A stretch of DNA of 64,000 nt from Ryuthela nishihirai (Eukaryota; Arthropoda; Arachnida; Araneae; Heptathelidae). The stretch covers positions 21,250,201-21,314,200 of the forward strand of contig JAWZYU010000028.1 in assembly GCA_038380435.1 (NCBI GenBank). The letters run 5' to 3'. Under the pieces are notes generated by a model. The model did no database searches. It saw only the letters and a list, made by a program, of their open reading frames with translations, and had not been told where the DNA came from. The stretch's first letter is position 1. Each line of letters opens with the position of its first letter. Below are positions 22,106 to 32,774 of this stretch, piece by piece. Both the position numbers and the translations under genes were made by a program.

Positions 22106-22820
22106 GCCATATGCGAATCTATTTTAAATTATGGAATAATTGTGCATGGAACAACTAACTTAACTAACATAAATAAAATGGAAAAACTGCAGTCTATAAT
22201 AGCTAAAAATATTATTCCGTTTTATTTGCAAAAAATTTATAAAACTTCCACCGATAGATTAATATTTTTAAACCTTTTATCCTACAGCAATTTATATAAA
22301 TATAATTTAATAATTAAAAACTTTTTTGACGAAACTTACAAACTAAAAATTCAACATAACAAAAATACAAGACTTCAAAACCAAGGTTATTACAAATTGC
22401 CAAATTTTCGAAATAATTACGGGAAACATACCTCCGAATATCAAGTACCACTTATATTTAATGCTACTCCAAAAAATCACTAAATATAAATTCTTTTAGA
22501 AGACTTAAAATGGAATTAAAAAATTATTTGGTATTTTCTAGTTAGCTGATTATTATGTATTGTGTTTTGTGGATTTATTTGATCTCAGATCTTCTACTGT
22601 GGCATATAAACTGACAGGCTCCTGTCAGACCTCTGTGGCAAGCAGCTGTTTGAGGGGGTATTTATTTTTATTTATTTTATACCATTTTTTGTGGCTGAAT
22701 GACCTATGTTTAATAATTTATTTATTTTCCTGCAGATAAGCTATTTAGCTTTGCGGGTCATATTGTAAATGTAGTTGTATTCTTTACTCTTATAAATAAA
22801 AATTATATTAAAAAAAAAAC
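22106..22820 (+). pseudogene. LINE reverse transcriptase C-terminus and 3' UTR fragment
   Basis: An open frame to 22483 reads ICESILNYGIIVHGTTN, NKMEKLQSIIAKNII and a KTSTDRLIFLNLLSYSNLY segment. This is the pattern of the region after the RT palm in Jockey/CR1-type LINEs (YS.L.YGI..WG, then a LQ..I.K.I helix). The A/T-rich 3' part ends in TATTAAAAAAAAA at about 22818, consistent with a poly(A)-tailed end, and is interrupted by a SINE-2 fragment (22584-22676). No catalytic domain is present. The Met upstream at 22022 belongs to flanking and FB-1 sequence. The copy is 5'-truncated. The clade is not certain. Confidence 0.6.
22584..22676 (+). mobile_element. SINE-2 fragment, 5'-truncated
   Basis: Contains TCTTCTACTGTGGCATATAA, CTGACAGGCTCCTGTCAGAC and CAAGCAGCTGTTTGAGGGGG, then a TTTATTTTTATTT tail. 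It sits inside the LINE 3' region. Confidence 0.88.
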
Positions 22821-22994
22821 TTTCTTAAAAAATTTTTTGTTGAGATGACAAACTTTTTCATTTCCGCTATTTTGTCTTTACGACACATTCCTTGATACAT
22901 ATCGAATTTGGCAGCATGTTTTTGCATATATTGGTCTTTTCAAATTGTAGTCTTTGAAATCTTACACAATTTCCCTACAAATTAAGCATAAATA

Positions 22995-23172
22995 TAAAAA
23001 TAAATACCCCCTCAAGCAGCTGCTTGCCATAGAGGTCTGACAGGAGCCTGTCAGTTTATATGCCATAGTAGAAGGATGGCAGGTAAGGATGGCAGGACTC
23101 AGCAGAAAAACAACACGACATCCATTGCCTTACCCGGGGCTCGAACACAGATCCCTTAGGTCAGAAGCCAAG
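22995..23172 (-). mobile_element. SINE-2 copy, head truncated
   Basis: Reverse copy with the body and a B-box-like GGCTCGAACACAG. It stops within the tRNA head at AAGCCAAGCAG. The neighbouring minus-strand sequence (23161-23235) reads FLSRQIFKALLGF, similar to the endonuclease region of RTE-1 at 29979, so it probably sits next to a tiny RTE scrap. Confidence 0.8.
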
Positions 23173-24381
23173 CAGTGCCTTAAAAATTTGTCTCGACAAA
23201 AAAGTACTCATTTGTCCATTTTTCATTGAACACTCTTCCTTCATCCACGATTTTTCTTTTTTTTTTTTGGATTCTGTTTTTTTCAGACGACGTTGAATCA
23301 ATAAAACAATAAAAAACATTGATAAATATTGATAAATAAGCAACCACATATTTTTCTAGTATTAGCAATGTTATAATTATAACAATATAATGAGCAAGAT
23401 GCCATTTAATATACTATTGTATTTCATAAACCACAGCTGCTAAAGAACTATTTTAACTTCTCAACTTATTTGAATTAATAACACAATAAGCCTATCATAA
23501 ATTGTTTGTTATAACGTTATGAAAATTATTAGGTAGGCAAATAAACAAAGGAAAGTTTAATAATCAAATGAGGAAACTTACCTTATATCTGTATTAATAC
23601 CAACTAGGTCTTTTATTTTATTTGCCAAGTCACCACAAGCGCATGTCACGTCTGATGGACACGCTTAGGATTCGATTCGACTGACCGTGTCCGGCAGGCG
23701 CTGGCGACATTAGCACTGCACGGCGCCATTGAATCACGAAACAACTCGCTGAAAATCACATAATCATGTTGAAAGCTTATATCGTAAACACGTAAACTTT
23801 ACGATTTTGTGGGCCGCATTACCAGCTGTCCAGGGCCGCGGTTGGACACGCCTGATATAGACTAAGGTTATTCTATATATAAATATACTATACATATATA
23901 TATTGTATGGTATATTATAAATAAGTTTGTAATATATGAATATAAAATTATAAAAATAAAATATTTTGTAGAGTATAATATAAATGAAATAAATAAATAT
24001 ATTTACATAAATGTCCATGTAAAAATATTCTTGTGGACTACAAAAAGAGACCATCACATTTATTCTTAGTCCTTAATAAAAATAAATGCAGAGATGTGAG
24101 CTGGTATTTTAACCGGAAAGAGAATCTATAGCATTTTGCACTGCAAGTCGTGTTCAGCTTCTTATGATACACGTTACTCTTGATCTTCTTTCGCCATTTG
24201 TCCGTTACCTTAATAGTTATTTTGCTTCAGCTTCATTCAATATCATCAACCCGTGAACGGAAATAACCCTGTTTGTAGCTTAATTTAATTTATTATTGTA
24301 ACCTTCTCCTCTTCACCATATTTCATTTTCTGTTTTTCTGGATTATCTACAATCTTTATTCCGCTGTTCAATCACCTAATG

Positions 24382-24621
24382 CAGTGGTTCTCAACCTTTT
24401 ATGCTTCACGTATCCCCTGGAAATGTGTAACTGGCGTACCTCTTAGATAGATTGATAAAACTATAGTTACAGTATAGGCAAACTAAAAACTATAGTTATA
24501 ATAATGCCAACTTAGCAAATTTGTTACTAGATCTAGCGATCTTTGAGCTCTCACGGCGTAGCTCAAAATATTTTACCGCGTACCCTCAATGGGTACGCGT
24601 ATCCCACGTTGAGAAACCCTA
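24382..24621. mobile_element. hAT-type MITE, private to the left arm
   Basis: The left end is CAGTGGTTCTCAACCTTTTA and the complement of the right end is TAGGGTTTCTCAACG. Flanks are ACCTAATG (24374-24381) and ATCTAATG (24622-24629). The other arm of the inverted duplication has the uninterrupted site with a single ATCTAATG (complement of about 42060-42067), which proves insertion with an 8-bp duplication. Confidence 0.93.
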
Positions 24622-24729
24622 ATCTAATGTTACTCTCTGTTGTTCTTAAATTTCCTTTTTTTTCTCATATAATATATATTATTCATTTGTTTATTTAATT
24701 ATAGTGTCCAAAACATATCTAGATCCAAA

Positions 24730-25103
24730 GGGGCGGGGATGGCTTAGTCGGTAACGCGCCAGGCTCGCGATCTAGTTCCCAGGTACGAGTCCCAGCTGGG
24801 TCAGCGTTGAGATTTATCTCCGCAAAATTCCCCGCCCTGGCCACGGTCAGTAGGGGACACCAATGGACTTGGAAAGGCCGCCGTCCGTCGGATAAGCCGT
24901 GGCCCCGTGTGCGGGAGAGCCATACCCTATGCACGTTAAAGAACACGCTGGATGACCTTGACGGGAGACTACCATCTGTCTCCCAACAGCTGTTCCAGTG
25001 GGTCCCCTTCCCCAACCTTCTCTGAGCCTTCGGGGTCCATGTGACCTGGCCATTTAACCCATGGTGTGCAAAAAAGTGCCGCTCAGAGGTAAAACAACCC
25101 AAC
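24730..25103 (+). mobile_element. SINE-1 copy with an empty site in the other arm
   Basis: The 374-bp copy has an intact A box; the region before the B box has lost a few bases and the B box reads GGTACGAGTCC. It is flanked by TCTAGATCCAAA (24718-24729 and 25104-25115). The opposite arm near 41960-41975 carries a single, uninterrupted copy of this site. This fixes both ends of the SINE-1 unit. Confidence 0.97.
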
Positions 25104-25290
25104 TCTAGATCCAAATATAGGAGATATTTACAATACATATACATAAAGACAAGTATTGCATAACAAGAAAAGAGGATGAAAAAAGGACAGAACATAATGC
25201 ACATATGAAAAAAATTTAAAAAACTTATAGAAAAAAAGTTAATCCGACAATAAATTTGAACAAGCCAACCTAAATTCTTTTGAAGTCATA

Positions 25291-25739
25291 CAGTCGCTCA
25301 AAAAATATACGAACACTATGGTTGATTACAGAATTCAGAAAAAATATCTGGCAACGATTTCTAAAAATATCGTTGCCAGATATTTTTTCTGAATTCTGTA
25401 ATCAACTATAGTGTCCGGATACTTTTTTTGAGCGACTGTAGGTGGTGATATTCTTTTGATACTAGATCGTGTGGGCTCACTCACGGAAATATTGAGCGTG
25501 TGCAGTTACCGTTCACAGCAAACTGGAGCGTGTGCAGTAACTGCACACGCTCCAGTTTGCTGTGAACGGTAACTGGAGCGTGTACAGTTGCTGTGCACGC
25601 TCCAGTTATTTTTCCTGAATTCTGTAATCACGTGACACGAAGGTTGCCAGATCACTGATTACTAAAAAAAGACGTTGGCAGATATTTTTTCTGAATTCTG
25701 TAATCAAACATAGCGTTCGGATACTTTTTTGAGCGACTG
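25291..25739. repeat. FB-1 composite with an empty site in the other arm
   Basis: The element starts CAGTCGCTCAAAAAATATAC and ends GGATACTTTTTTGAGCGACTG with TA on both sides (25289-25290 and 25740-25741). The other arm has one TA at the corresponding position (complement of about 41758). It contains a simple foldback (25291-25437) joined to a 300-bp unit with the 67-bp palindrome at 25506-25572. Confidence 0.95.
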
Positions 25740-25999
25740 TACTAAACAAACCAAGATAATGCGAATATGTATTATATTAAATTAGAATATCTGATAGCAA
25801 CATAATTTTTCAGTACATTACTTTTGAACAAAGGAACTGTAAAGAAAGATCTTTCCCTCATAACATTTTTTGTACATTAAAATCAACGAACTGAATCAGT
25901 TTAATACAATTAATATAATTATTCAATATTTTATAGAAAAACATTAAACATAACAAATCCTCCTCTTTTTCAAAGACGAAACTGCAAATGTATTTCTAA

Positions 26000-27360
26000 G
26001 TAACTTAAATCAACTATCATGAACGTAGACACCAAAATATTTAAAATATAAATACCTCAAAAATTTATTCTGCATTTTCTTAAATCATTTTGACAAATAT
26101 TATAACAAGGATTCCATTTTATTGATCTATAATATAATTTGGAACTTATCAATGATGGATTAATATTTATAAAATCTTTTATTTTCCTAATAATGTACCC
26201 TAAATTTGAAAAGTATTTCTTATTATATCTTGAACAAGGGAATTGAAGCAAAATTTAGAATTAAATTTGATGCCCAAGTCATAGATTTCATATTTATAAA
26301 GAATAGCAGTATTATCCAGATGATAATTGCACTGTAGAATACTTCTGTTATGAGAAAAACTTACAACTGAACATTTAGAAATATTCAAAGGTAAACAATA
26401 AACAACAGTACAAAAATGCAATTTTTCAAAATCCTTCTGCAATTGAATACAACTATCATAAGCAAAAATATGTTTAAAAATTTTAATATCATCCGTAAGC
26501 ATTAAACAGTCTGGGTGATACAAAAAGCTAGGTTAATCATTAATAAATACAATAAAGAACAGTGGCCCCAAACTAGATCCTTGAGGTACTCCAGAAGTAC
26601 TGTGAAAACCATATGAAAACCCAGTAGTGTTATTTACCTAAAGGATCCTATCAGTTAAAAAAGAATACAGAAAATCAATAAACTAGAACTGAAACCAATT
26701 CTCACAAATTTTTTCATTAATATTCCAAAATCAATAATATCGAAAGGAGAAGTCAGTGTAAATAGCATCATATTTACCCTTCTCATCAAGAGTGACTGAA
26801 ATATTATTGACAATAAATAAAAGTTCAATTAATACCGTACTGATTTACAGCGAAGTAATTTGCCAGGTTATATAGCTTCTTAAAAATTATAGATTCAAAA
26901 ATTTTAGAAAAGGGTGAAAGCATAACAATAGGTCTATAATTCGGAACATTAGCTTTATTTCCCTTTTAAAATATCGGAATAATCTGGATTTTCTCTGAAA
27001 TAGCAGGAAATGTCTTCAGTAGGGGTGAAATCTGAAAAATCAATCTGAAAAATTCTTAATAACAAAAGCTAGAATAAGATCCAGCCCCAATCAATATGTC
27101 TCTTTCATGTGCTTATTGCATCAATAATATCCTCAGATCAATTTGTATAATATCCGAGATATTTAGTTCTTTATGAATAGCATGAAAATCCCTATTATCA
27201 TACTTTGTATGACTGATGTAAAATAATCTGAAAATTTATTCATAACCACCTGACTATCTTTAAGTTCTGTATGCATAGTATTAAATACGATATCATCTTT
27301 ATTACTCTTACAACACAACGATTAAATCTGCCATATTCCTCTTTTTACTTTAAATTTAAT
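26000..27360 (-). pseudogene. LINE-A reverse transcriptase remnant, left-arm copy
   Basis: Minus-strand reading gives, in order, a segment from the linker before RT (27100-27360), the IPIFKKGN...YRPIV block, SGVPQGSSLGPLFF-type motif and LTDDIKIF at the YADD position (26460-26520), then LGIKFNSKFCF and INPSLISSKLYYRSIKWNPC. These are the ordered RT blocks of a Jockey/CR1-type non-LTR retrotransposon acting by target-primed reverse transcription. There are numerous stops and frameshifts, and the YADD box reads LTDD, so the copy is dead. No endonuclease or RNase H was seen. It extends 270 bp further 5' than the right-arm copy, showing where the inverted duplication stops. Confidence 0.78.
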
Positions 27361-27879
27361 ATCAATCCACTTTCACATGCTTGTCTTCGTTTATTCAGCT
27401 TGTCGACATTGAATTTAGGTATCAAGTAGCCAAGCAGTATATGGTAGCTAGGCACATATTGGGAGGAGAGCTGTGTACCAATCTCATGATGCATAGAACC
27501 GGCCAGGCATAACACCTAGTGTTCGATCCGACCATCTTCTGGTGGAGGCGATTTGTACCTTTCAAAAGAGTTATTATCTTCTGGAAGGAAACGAAGATGG
27601 AGAGGAAGGCTAGCAGATCAGTGTGACTTACTTATGGCCACATTTTATTTATTTTTAGGTCCTGCTGAGGAGTGGTCAATTTCACAGGGTCCTGGTGCTG
27701 ATCATTTATACTCAGGGACTGTTTTGTAGCTTTGAGCTTCATTGCGAATCCTGGAATTCTTGCACTGCCGATGTGTTTTCTGTTTGCGTATGAGTTGCCT
27801 ATGGATAATATTATTTAGAAGTCATTGCAGATATCTGAACCCTTACTTTAGTTACTTGAGCATCGCCAATCCCACAAAA

Positions 27880-28282
27880 TCCTCATACGCTTGGGTTGTT
27901 TTACCTCTGATCGGCACTTTTTTGCACTCCATGGGCTAAATGGCCAGGTCACAAGGACAACGAAGGCTCAGAGAAGGTTGGGGGAGGGGACCCACTGGAA
28001 CAGCTATTGGAAGACAGATGGTAGCCTCCCGTCAAGGCCATCCAGCGTGTTCTTTAACGTGCACAGGGTATGACTCTCCCGCACACGGGGCCACGGCTTA
28101 ACGTCCCATCCGACGGACGGCGGCCTTTCCAAGCCCATCGATGTCCCCTACTGACCGTGGGCAGGGCGAGGAATTTTGCGGAGAGAAATCTCAACGCTGA
28201 CCCAGCTGGGACTCGAACCTGGGAACTACAGATTACGAGCCTGGCGCGCTACCGACTGAGCCACCCCCGCCCTCCTCATACG
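27880..28282 (-). mobile_element. SINE-1 copy with target duplication
   Basis: The SINE is 27890-28272, full length and reverse, flanked by TCCTCATACG (27880-27889 and 28273-28282). The A and B boxes are intact on the minus strand. Confidence 0.95.
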
Positions 28283-28375
28283 GCTACAGACTATAGAGGT
28301 CCTACCAGACTGCCCTGGAGTAATGAGTCTCAGGCAGGTAAGTTTCTATCTAAATTCTAGTTCTTGAAAAGGTCC

Positions 28376-28565
28376 ACTGAAATATTATTGACAATAAATG
28401 AAAGTTCAATTAATACCGTACTGACTTACAGCGAAGTAATTTGTTAGATTATGATATAGCTTCTTAAAAATTATAGATTGAAAAATTTTAGAAAAGGGTG
28501 AAATTATAATAATAGGTCTATAATTCGCAACATTAGCTCTATTTCCCTTTTAAAATATCGGAATC
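28376..28565 (-). pseudogene. Short third copy of the LINE-A RT segment
   Basis: Matches 26795-26990 closely (AATATTATTGACAATAAATG, CCGTACTGACTTACAGCGAA, GGTCTATAATTCGCAACATT). It is only about 190 bp, truncated at both ends, and lies between two SINE-1 copies. Confidence 0.8.
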
Positions 28566-28607
28566 CATTTGAAAAGATGGTGCCTGAAGTTCCTATCAGC
28601 ATGGATG

Positions 28608-28993
28608 AGGACTGGGGTGGCTCAGTCGATAGCGCGCCAGGCTCGTAATCTGTAGTTCCCAGGTTCGAGTCCCAGCTGGGTCAGCGTTGAGATTTGTCTC
28701 CGCAAAATTTCCCCGCCCTGCCCACGGTCAGTAGGGGACACCGATGGTCTTGAAAAGGCCGCCGTCCGTCGGATGGGACGTTAAGCCGTGGCCCCGTGTG
28801 CGGGAGAGCCATACCCTGTGCACGTTAAAGAACACGCTGGATGGCCTTGACGGGAGGCTACCATCTGTCTCCCAACAGCTGTTCCAGTGGGTCCCCTCCC
28901 CCAACCTTCTCTGAGCCTTCGGGGTCCATGTGACCTGGCAATTTAGCCCATGGTGTGCAAAAAAGTGCCGCTCAGAGGTAAAACAATCCAATC
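28608..28993 (+). mobile_element. SINE-1 copy, full length
   Basis: Flanked by CAGCATGGATG (28597-28607 and 28994-29004). The leader reads AGGACTGGGGTGGC instead of the usual G-rich leader; A and B boxes are intact. Confidence 0.94.
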
Positions 28994-29213
28994 CAGCATG
29001 GATGGCTTCAGCCTATAGCGGTGGGGGAACGGATCTTTGCTCCATTCCTGCGATTAGGGGAATGTCTGATATTGTTGACCCTACATCTCTCAATGAACCC
29101 AGTTTATTTCAAAATCTTACTAATCATTTTCTATCTGCAGGGACGTGAATGTAAGCACTTTGCAAGACTCCTGTGTCAAGATGTCAAGAGATTATTCTCT
29201 TGACGTCCTCACA

Positions 29214-29587
29214 GCTTGGGTTGTTTTACCTCTCAGCGGCACTTTTTTGCACTTTTTTGGCCAGGTCACGTGGACCCCGAAGGCTCAGAGAAGGTTGGGG
29301 GAGGGGACCCACTGGAACAGCTGTTGGGAGACAGATGGTAGCCTACCGTCAAGGCCATCCAGCGTGTTCTTTAACGTGCACAGGGTAAGGCTCTCCCGCA
29401 CACGGGGCCACGGCTTAACGTCCCATCCGACGGACGGCGGCCTTTTCAAGCCCATCGGTGTCCCCTACTGACCATGGGCAGGGCGGGAATTTTGTGGAGA
29501 TAAATCTCAACGCTGACCCAGCTGGGACTCGAACCTGGGAACTACAGATTACGAGCCTGGCGCGCTACCGACCGAGCCACCCCGTCC
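29214..29587 (-). mobile_element. SINE-1 copy with small internal deletion
   Basis: Reverse copy flanked by TCCTCACA (29206-29213 and 29588-29595). About ten bases around CACCATGGGCTAAATGG are lost (TTTGCACTTTTTTGGCCAGG). Confidence 0.92.
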
Positions 29588-29625
29588 TCCTCACATAGGA
29601 ATTCCAGCTTTATAACTTAGATATT

Positions 29626-29885
29626 CTGGGTTTGTAATAAACCTGATGGGTTTGTAATAAACCATAGAACCTCCCCCATAGAGTCTTCAATATTATGACA
29701 CTCCTCCCCCCTTGAGTCTTCAATATTATAACACTCCTCCCCCCTTGAGTCTTCAATATTATAACACTCCTCCCCCCTTGAGTCTTCAATATTATAACAC
29801 CCCTCCCCCATTGAGTCTTCAATCCTGATGGGTTTGTAATAAACCATCCCGCATTATTCTGGGTTTGTAATAAACCATCCCGCAC
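29626..29885. repeat. 33-bp minisatellite bracketed by a second short repeat
   Basis: Five units of TCTTCAATATTATAACACTC plus CTCCCCCCTTGAG, period 33 bp (29685, 29718, 29751...). They are bracketed on both sides by copies of CTGATGGGTTTGTAATAAAC and CTGGGTTTGTAATAAACC. Since 33 is divisible by three, the minus-strand frame stays open, but the sequence (repeated GGEECYNIEDSR) has no recognised function. Confidence 0.85.
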
Positions 29886-30344
29886 ACGGGATGGATAGGT
29901 AAGGGTCAGATAACTAATAATAATTTTAAATTCCTCTTTTCAGGGAGGAAGGATGGAAAGCATCTTTAAGGTGTAGGTTTGTTTCTCAGCAGACAAGCAA
30001 GTGAGGCGTTTCTAGGATATGACTCCATTAATAAAAGATTTCTTACAGCTAAAGTTACCACTAAGATTAAAGATCTGAATGTTATCTATTGTTATGTCCC
30101 CACAGAGGACTCTGATGAAGAGGAGAAAGATAGATTTTACAGGCAACATATGGATGTTTCGAATTCTGTCAAGAAAGAAGATATTTCTCTGATGCTAGGC
30201 GACATCAATGCTAAAGTTTGTACTAACTCTTACCTTTGGGCATGGGGTGTTAGGTCCCTTTGGCATTGGCACTTCCAATGGTAATAGGAAACGTCTCCTA
30301 TAGGGAAGTAAACTTAACAGTTTAAGAATAACTAACACTTATAT

Positions 30345-30735
30345 GGCGGGGGTGGCTCAGTCGGTAGCGCGCCGGGCTCATAATCTGTAGTTCCCAGGTT
30401 CGAGTCCCAGCTGGGTCAGCGTTGTGATTTTTCTCCGCAAAATTCCCCACCCTGCCCACGGTCAGTAGGGGACACCGATGGGCTTGGAAAGGCCGCCGTC
30501 CGTCGGATGGGACGTTAAGCCGTGGCCCCGTGTGCGGGAGAGCCATACCCTGTGCACGTTAAAGAACACGCTGGATGGCCTTGACGGGAGGCTACCATCT
30601 CTCTCCCAAAAGCTGTTCCAGTGGGTCCCCTCCCAAAACCTTCTCTGAGCCTTCGGGGTCCATGTGACCTGGCCATTTAGCCCATGGTGTGCAAAAAAGT
30701 GCCGCTCAGAGGTGAAACAACCCAACCCAAACAAA
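30345..30735 (+). mobile_element. SINE-1 copy inside RTE-1
   Basis: Nearly full-length forward copy between the RTE-1 endonuclease and RT parts. The tail is CAACCCAACCCAAACAAACA. No clean direct repeat was found, so precise ends are uncertain. Confidence 0.9.
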
Positions 30736-31004
30736 CAATGACTGACAAAGCAGAGGAAGCAGTTAGACAACAGCAGAGGGGTGTACCAGAGCTATTATTT
30801 TGTGTGGGAAGAAACAGGGTGGCATACAGGGATTGAGGATAAACATGGTAAGGTTATTGAAGATGAGGATTGTGTCATGTCCAGGTGGGCTGAGCATTTC
30901 AGAGATTTTCGAATCAATTTGATTATTTCTACTCCCATTTTTTGTAACGGTAGTAGATCCATTACTGGCTTTAATTTTGGCTCTATAACACATTCTGAAG
31001 TCAC

Positions 31005-32071
31005 TGTCGTGTTGGGGGTGATGGGGTCATAAACGAATCTACCATTAGTAGAGGATATCAATTAATCCCTTAATTATATTCACCATTACCTAAGTGAAAT
31101 TACAGGTTCGTAGGTTGTTACACCCATACGGGCGTATGCCTCAGACTTGCTGCGCTAAGTGACATGTAGAAAGATGACCAACAATTCAAGCACGAGAGTA
31201 GTGGATGAACGATACAGTTTATTTACACTCGCATACAATTATGTGCTGGGGATGCACTCGGTTCCTAGAGCCTTCATTGCACTGAAGATCAGAATAATTC
31301 GGCTCCCTAGATGTTCTTTGGATCATTTCTACAATCTGCCCAAATTTAATCTGAACGCTGCTTTGCTACTGCAAGCATTCATCCAATGAGGCGAAATCTT
31401 CGCTTTACAGAAGTCGCTTTATCGACCTCAAAACTTAGCTAAAGGACATTTAATGGTGCCTGTTACCTTGTTCACACAGAACCGTACCTTGGTTCACACA
31501 GAACCGAACCATGGTTCATATAGACTGCACCATGGTTCACACAGAACCGCATCATGGTTCACACAGAACCATACCTTGTTTCACACAGAACCATACATTG
31601 GTTCACACAGATACGAACCGTGGTTCACACAGAACCATACCTTGGTTCACACAGAACTGAACCACGATTCACACAGAACCATACCTTGGTTCACACAGAA
31701 CCGAACCATGGTTCACACAGAACCATACATTGGTTCACACAGAACCGAACCCTCTCCTTATGGGCTTTGTTTAGGAGAAAGAGCCGCACCACTTAACACG
31801 CGTAGCAAACGTCCTTCCTGTTCGTCAATGGCAGTCAATCTGCTCTTCACAATTTACACGCTTCAGTCCCACACTCTTGCAGAACCTCAGGCTAGTCGCA
31901 AAAGCACTTTCACCGCTGTGAGCATATGCTGGCAGTCAGCTCAGACCCGAATAACAACTCGTAAGTCACGTGCCGATCTCAGCACTTACAAAAATCCACT
32001 TAATACACATATATATTTACAACAGCAACAACAACAAAATACAATAATAAATAAATTAGACTGACATGACA
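31005..32071 (+). mobile_element. Solo LTR inserted in RTE-1
   Basis: The unit starts TGTCGTGTTGGGGG and ends CTGACATGACA, so it has TG...CA ends with the short inverted repeat TGTCRTG, and is flanked by the 5-bp duplication GTCAC (31000-31004 and 32072-32076). Removing it with one GTCAC restores the RTE-1 frame across SEVT-LAMSK. It is 1067 bp, with no gag, pol or primer-binding site, so a solo LTR left by recombination. The superfamily (BEL/Pao or Gypsy) is not decided and the strand is not determined from the sequence alone. Confidence 0.88.
31466..31755. repeat. Tandem GGTTCACACAGAACC repeats within the LTR
   Basis: About 12 units of roughly 22-24 bp based on GGTTCACACAGAACCRWACC, each containing the imperfect palindrome GGTTC...GAACC. 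Enhancer-like tandem repeats are common in LTR U3 regions; a regulatory role here is inference. The two overlapping frames of His/Thr/Glu repeats are by-products. Confidence 0.9.
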
Positions 32072-32394
32072 GTCACTTTGGCTATGTCTAAGTTAAAACT
32101 TCATAAATACCCTGGGGTGGATGAAATCACCACTCAAATGCTTAGAACTGAGAACGTCTGTGTTAACACAAGGTTGACTTAAATTTCGATATTTTTTGTG
32201 ATAAAGGTTTTCCTAAAAATTTTACTAGAGATTTTATTATCCCTATTTTTTTAAAAAAATGTGATAATAGTTCTTGTGATAATTATACGGTAATCAGTCT
32301 ATTTTCTGTACCAGGTAAAGTTCTTTGAAAGTTTATTCTTAAAAGAATAAAAATTTTGGTTGATGGACAACTGCTTGATGAACAATGTGGATTT

Positions 32395-32774
32395 GGTTTG
32401 GTTTGTTTTACCTCTGAGCGGCACTTTTGTGCACACCATGGGCTAAATGACCAGGTCACATGGATCCCGAAGGCTCAGAGAAGGTTGGGGGAGGGGACCC
32501 ACTGGAACAGCTGTTGGGAGACAGATGGTAGCCTCCCGTCAAGGCCATCCAGCGTGTTCTTTAACGTGCACAGGGTATGGCTCTCCCGCACACGGGCCAC
32601 GGCTCAACGTCCCATCCGACGGACGGTGGCCTTTCCAAGCCATCGGTGTCCCCTACTGACCGTGGGAAGCGGGAATTTTGCGGAGATAAATCTCAACGCT
32701 GACCCAGCTGGGACTCGAACCTGGGAACTACAGATTACGAGCCTGGCGCACTACCGACTGAGCACCCCCGCCCC
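32395..32774 (-). mobile_element. SINE-1 copy inside the RTE-1 RT domain
   Basis: Flanked by ATGTGGATTT (32385-32394 and 32775-32784). Removing it with one duplication rejoins EQCGF-RIGSGC exactly, as in the uninterrupted copy at 62090 (EQCGFRSGRGC). Confidence 0.96.

Larger units (their letters stand above)
20311..23854. mobile_element. hAT-type element of 3.5 kb with 8-bp target duplication
   Basis: The ends are CATGGGTGTCCAACCTTTTG at the left and, as complement of the right, CAGGCGTGTCCAACCGCGGC. Each is flanked by the 8-bp direct repeat ATATAGAC (20303-20310 and 23855-23862). An 8-bp duplication and CA(N)GGNGTGTCCAACC ends are characteristic of hAT elements. No transposase frame with hAT domains is visible. 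The interior holds insertions: SINE-2 copies (21465, 22584, 22995), an FB-1 end and a LINE 3' fragment. The right end and its flank recur in inverted orientation at 42577-43007. Confidence 0.85.
23432..27087. repeat. Left arm of a large inverted duplication
   Basis: This arm matches the reverse complement of 40060-43007. Anchors include CACAGCTGCTAAAGAAC/TTCTTTAGCAGCTGTG at one end and AATAAGATCCAGCC/GGCTGGATCTTATT at the other, with near-continuous similarity between. Three insertions are private to this arm: a hAT-like MITE, SINE-1 and FB-1. Subtracting them leaves about 2.57 kb against about 2.62 kb for the right arm. The arm includes the last 420 bp of the hAT element and most of the LINE-A remnant. 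Confidence 0.92.

Noticed and set aside
29610..29885. A 91-codon Cys-Tyr-Asn-Ile-Glu repeat protein
   Set aside because: It is the by-product of a 33-bp minisatellite; no start context, domain or flanking gene structure.
31453..32064. A 203-codon His/Thr/Glu-rich repeat protein
   Set aside because: It is a translation of the tandem repeats within the solo LTR; two frames are open at once.
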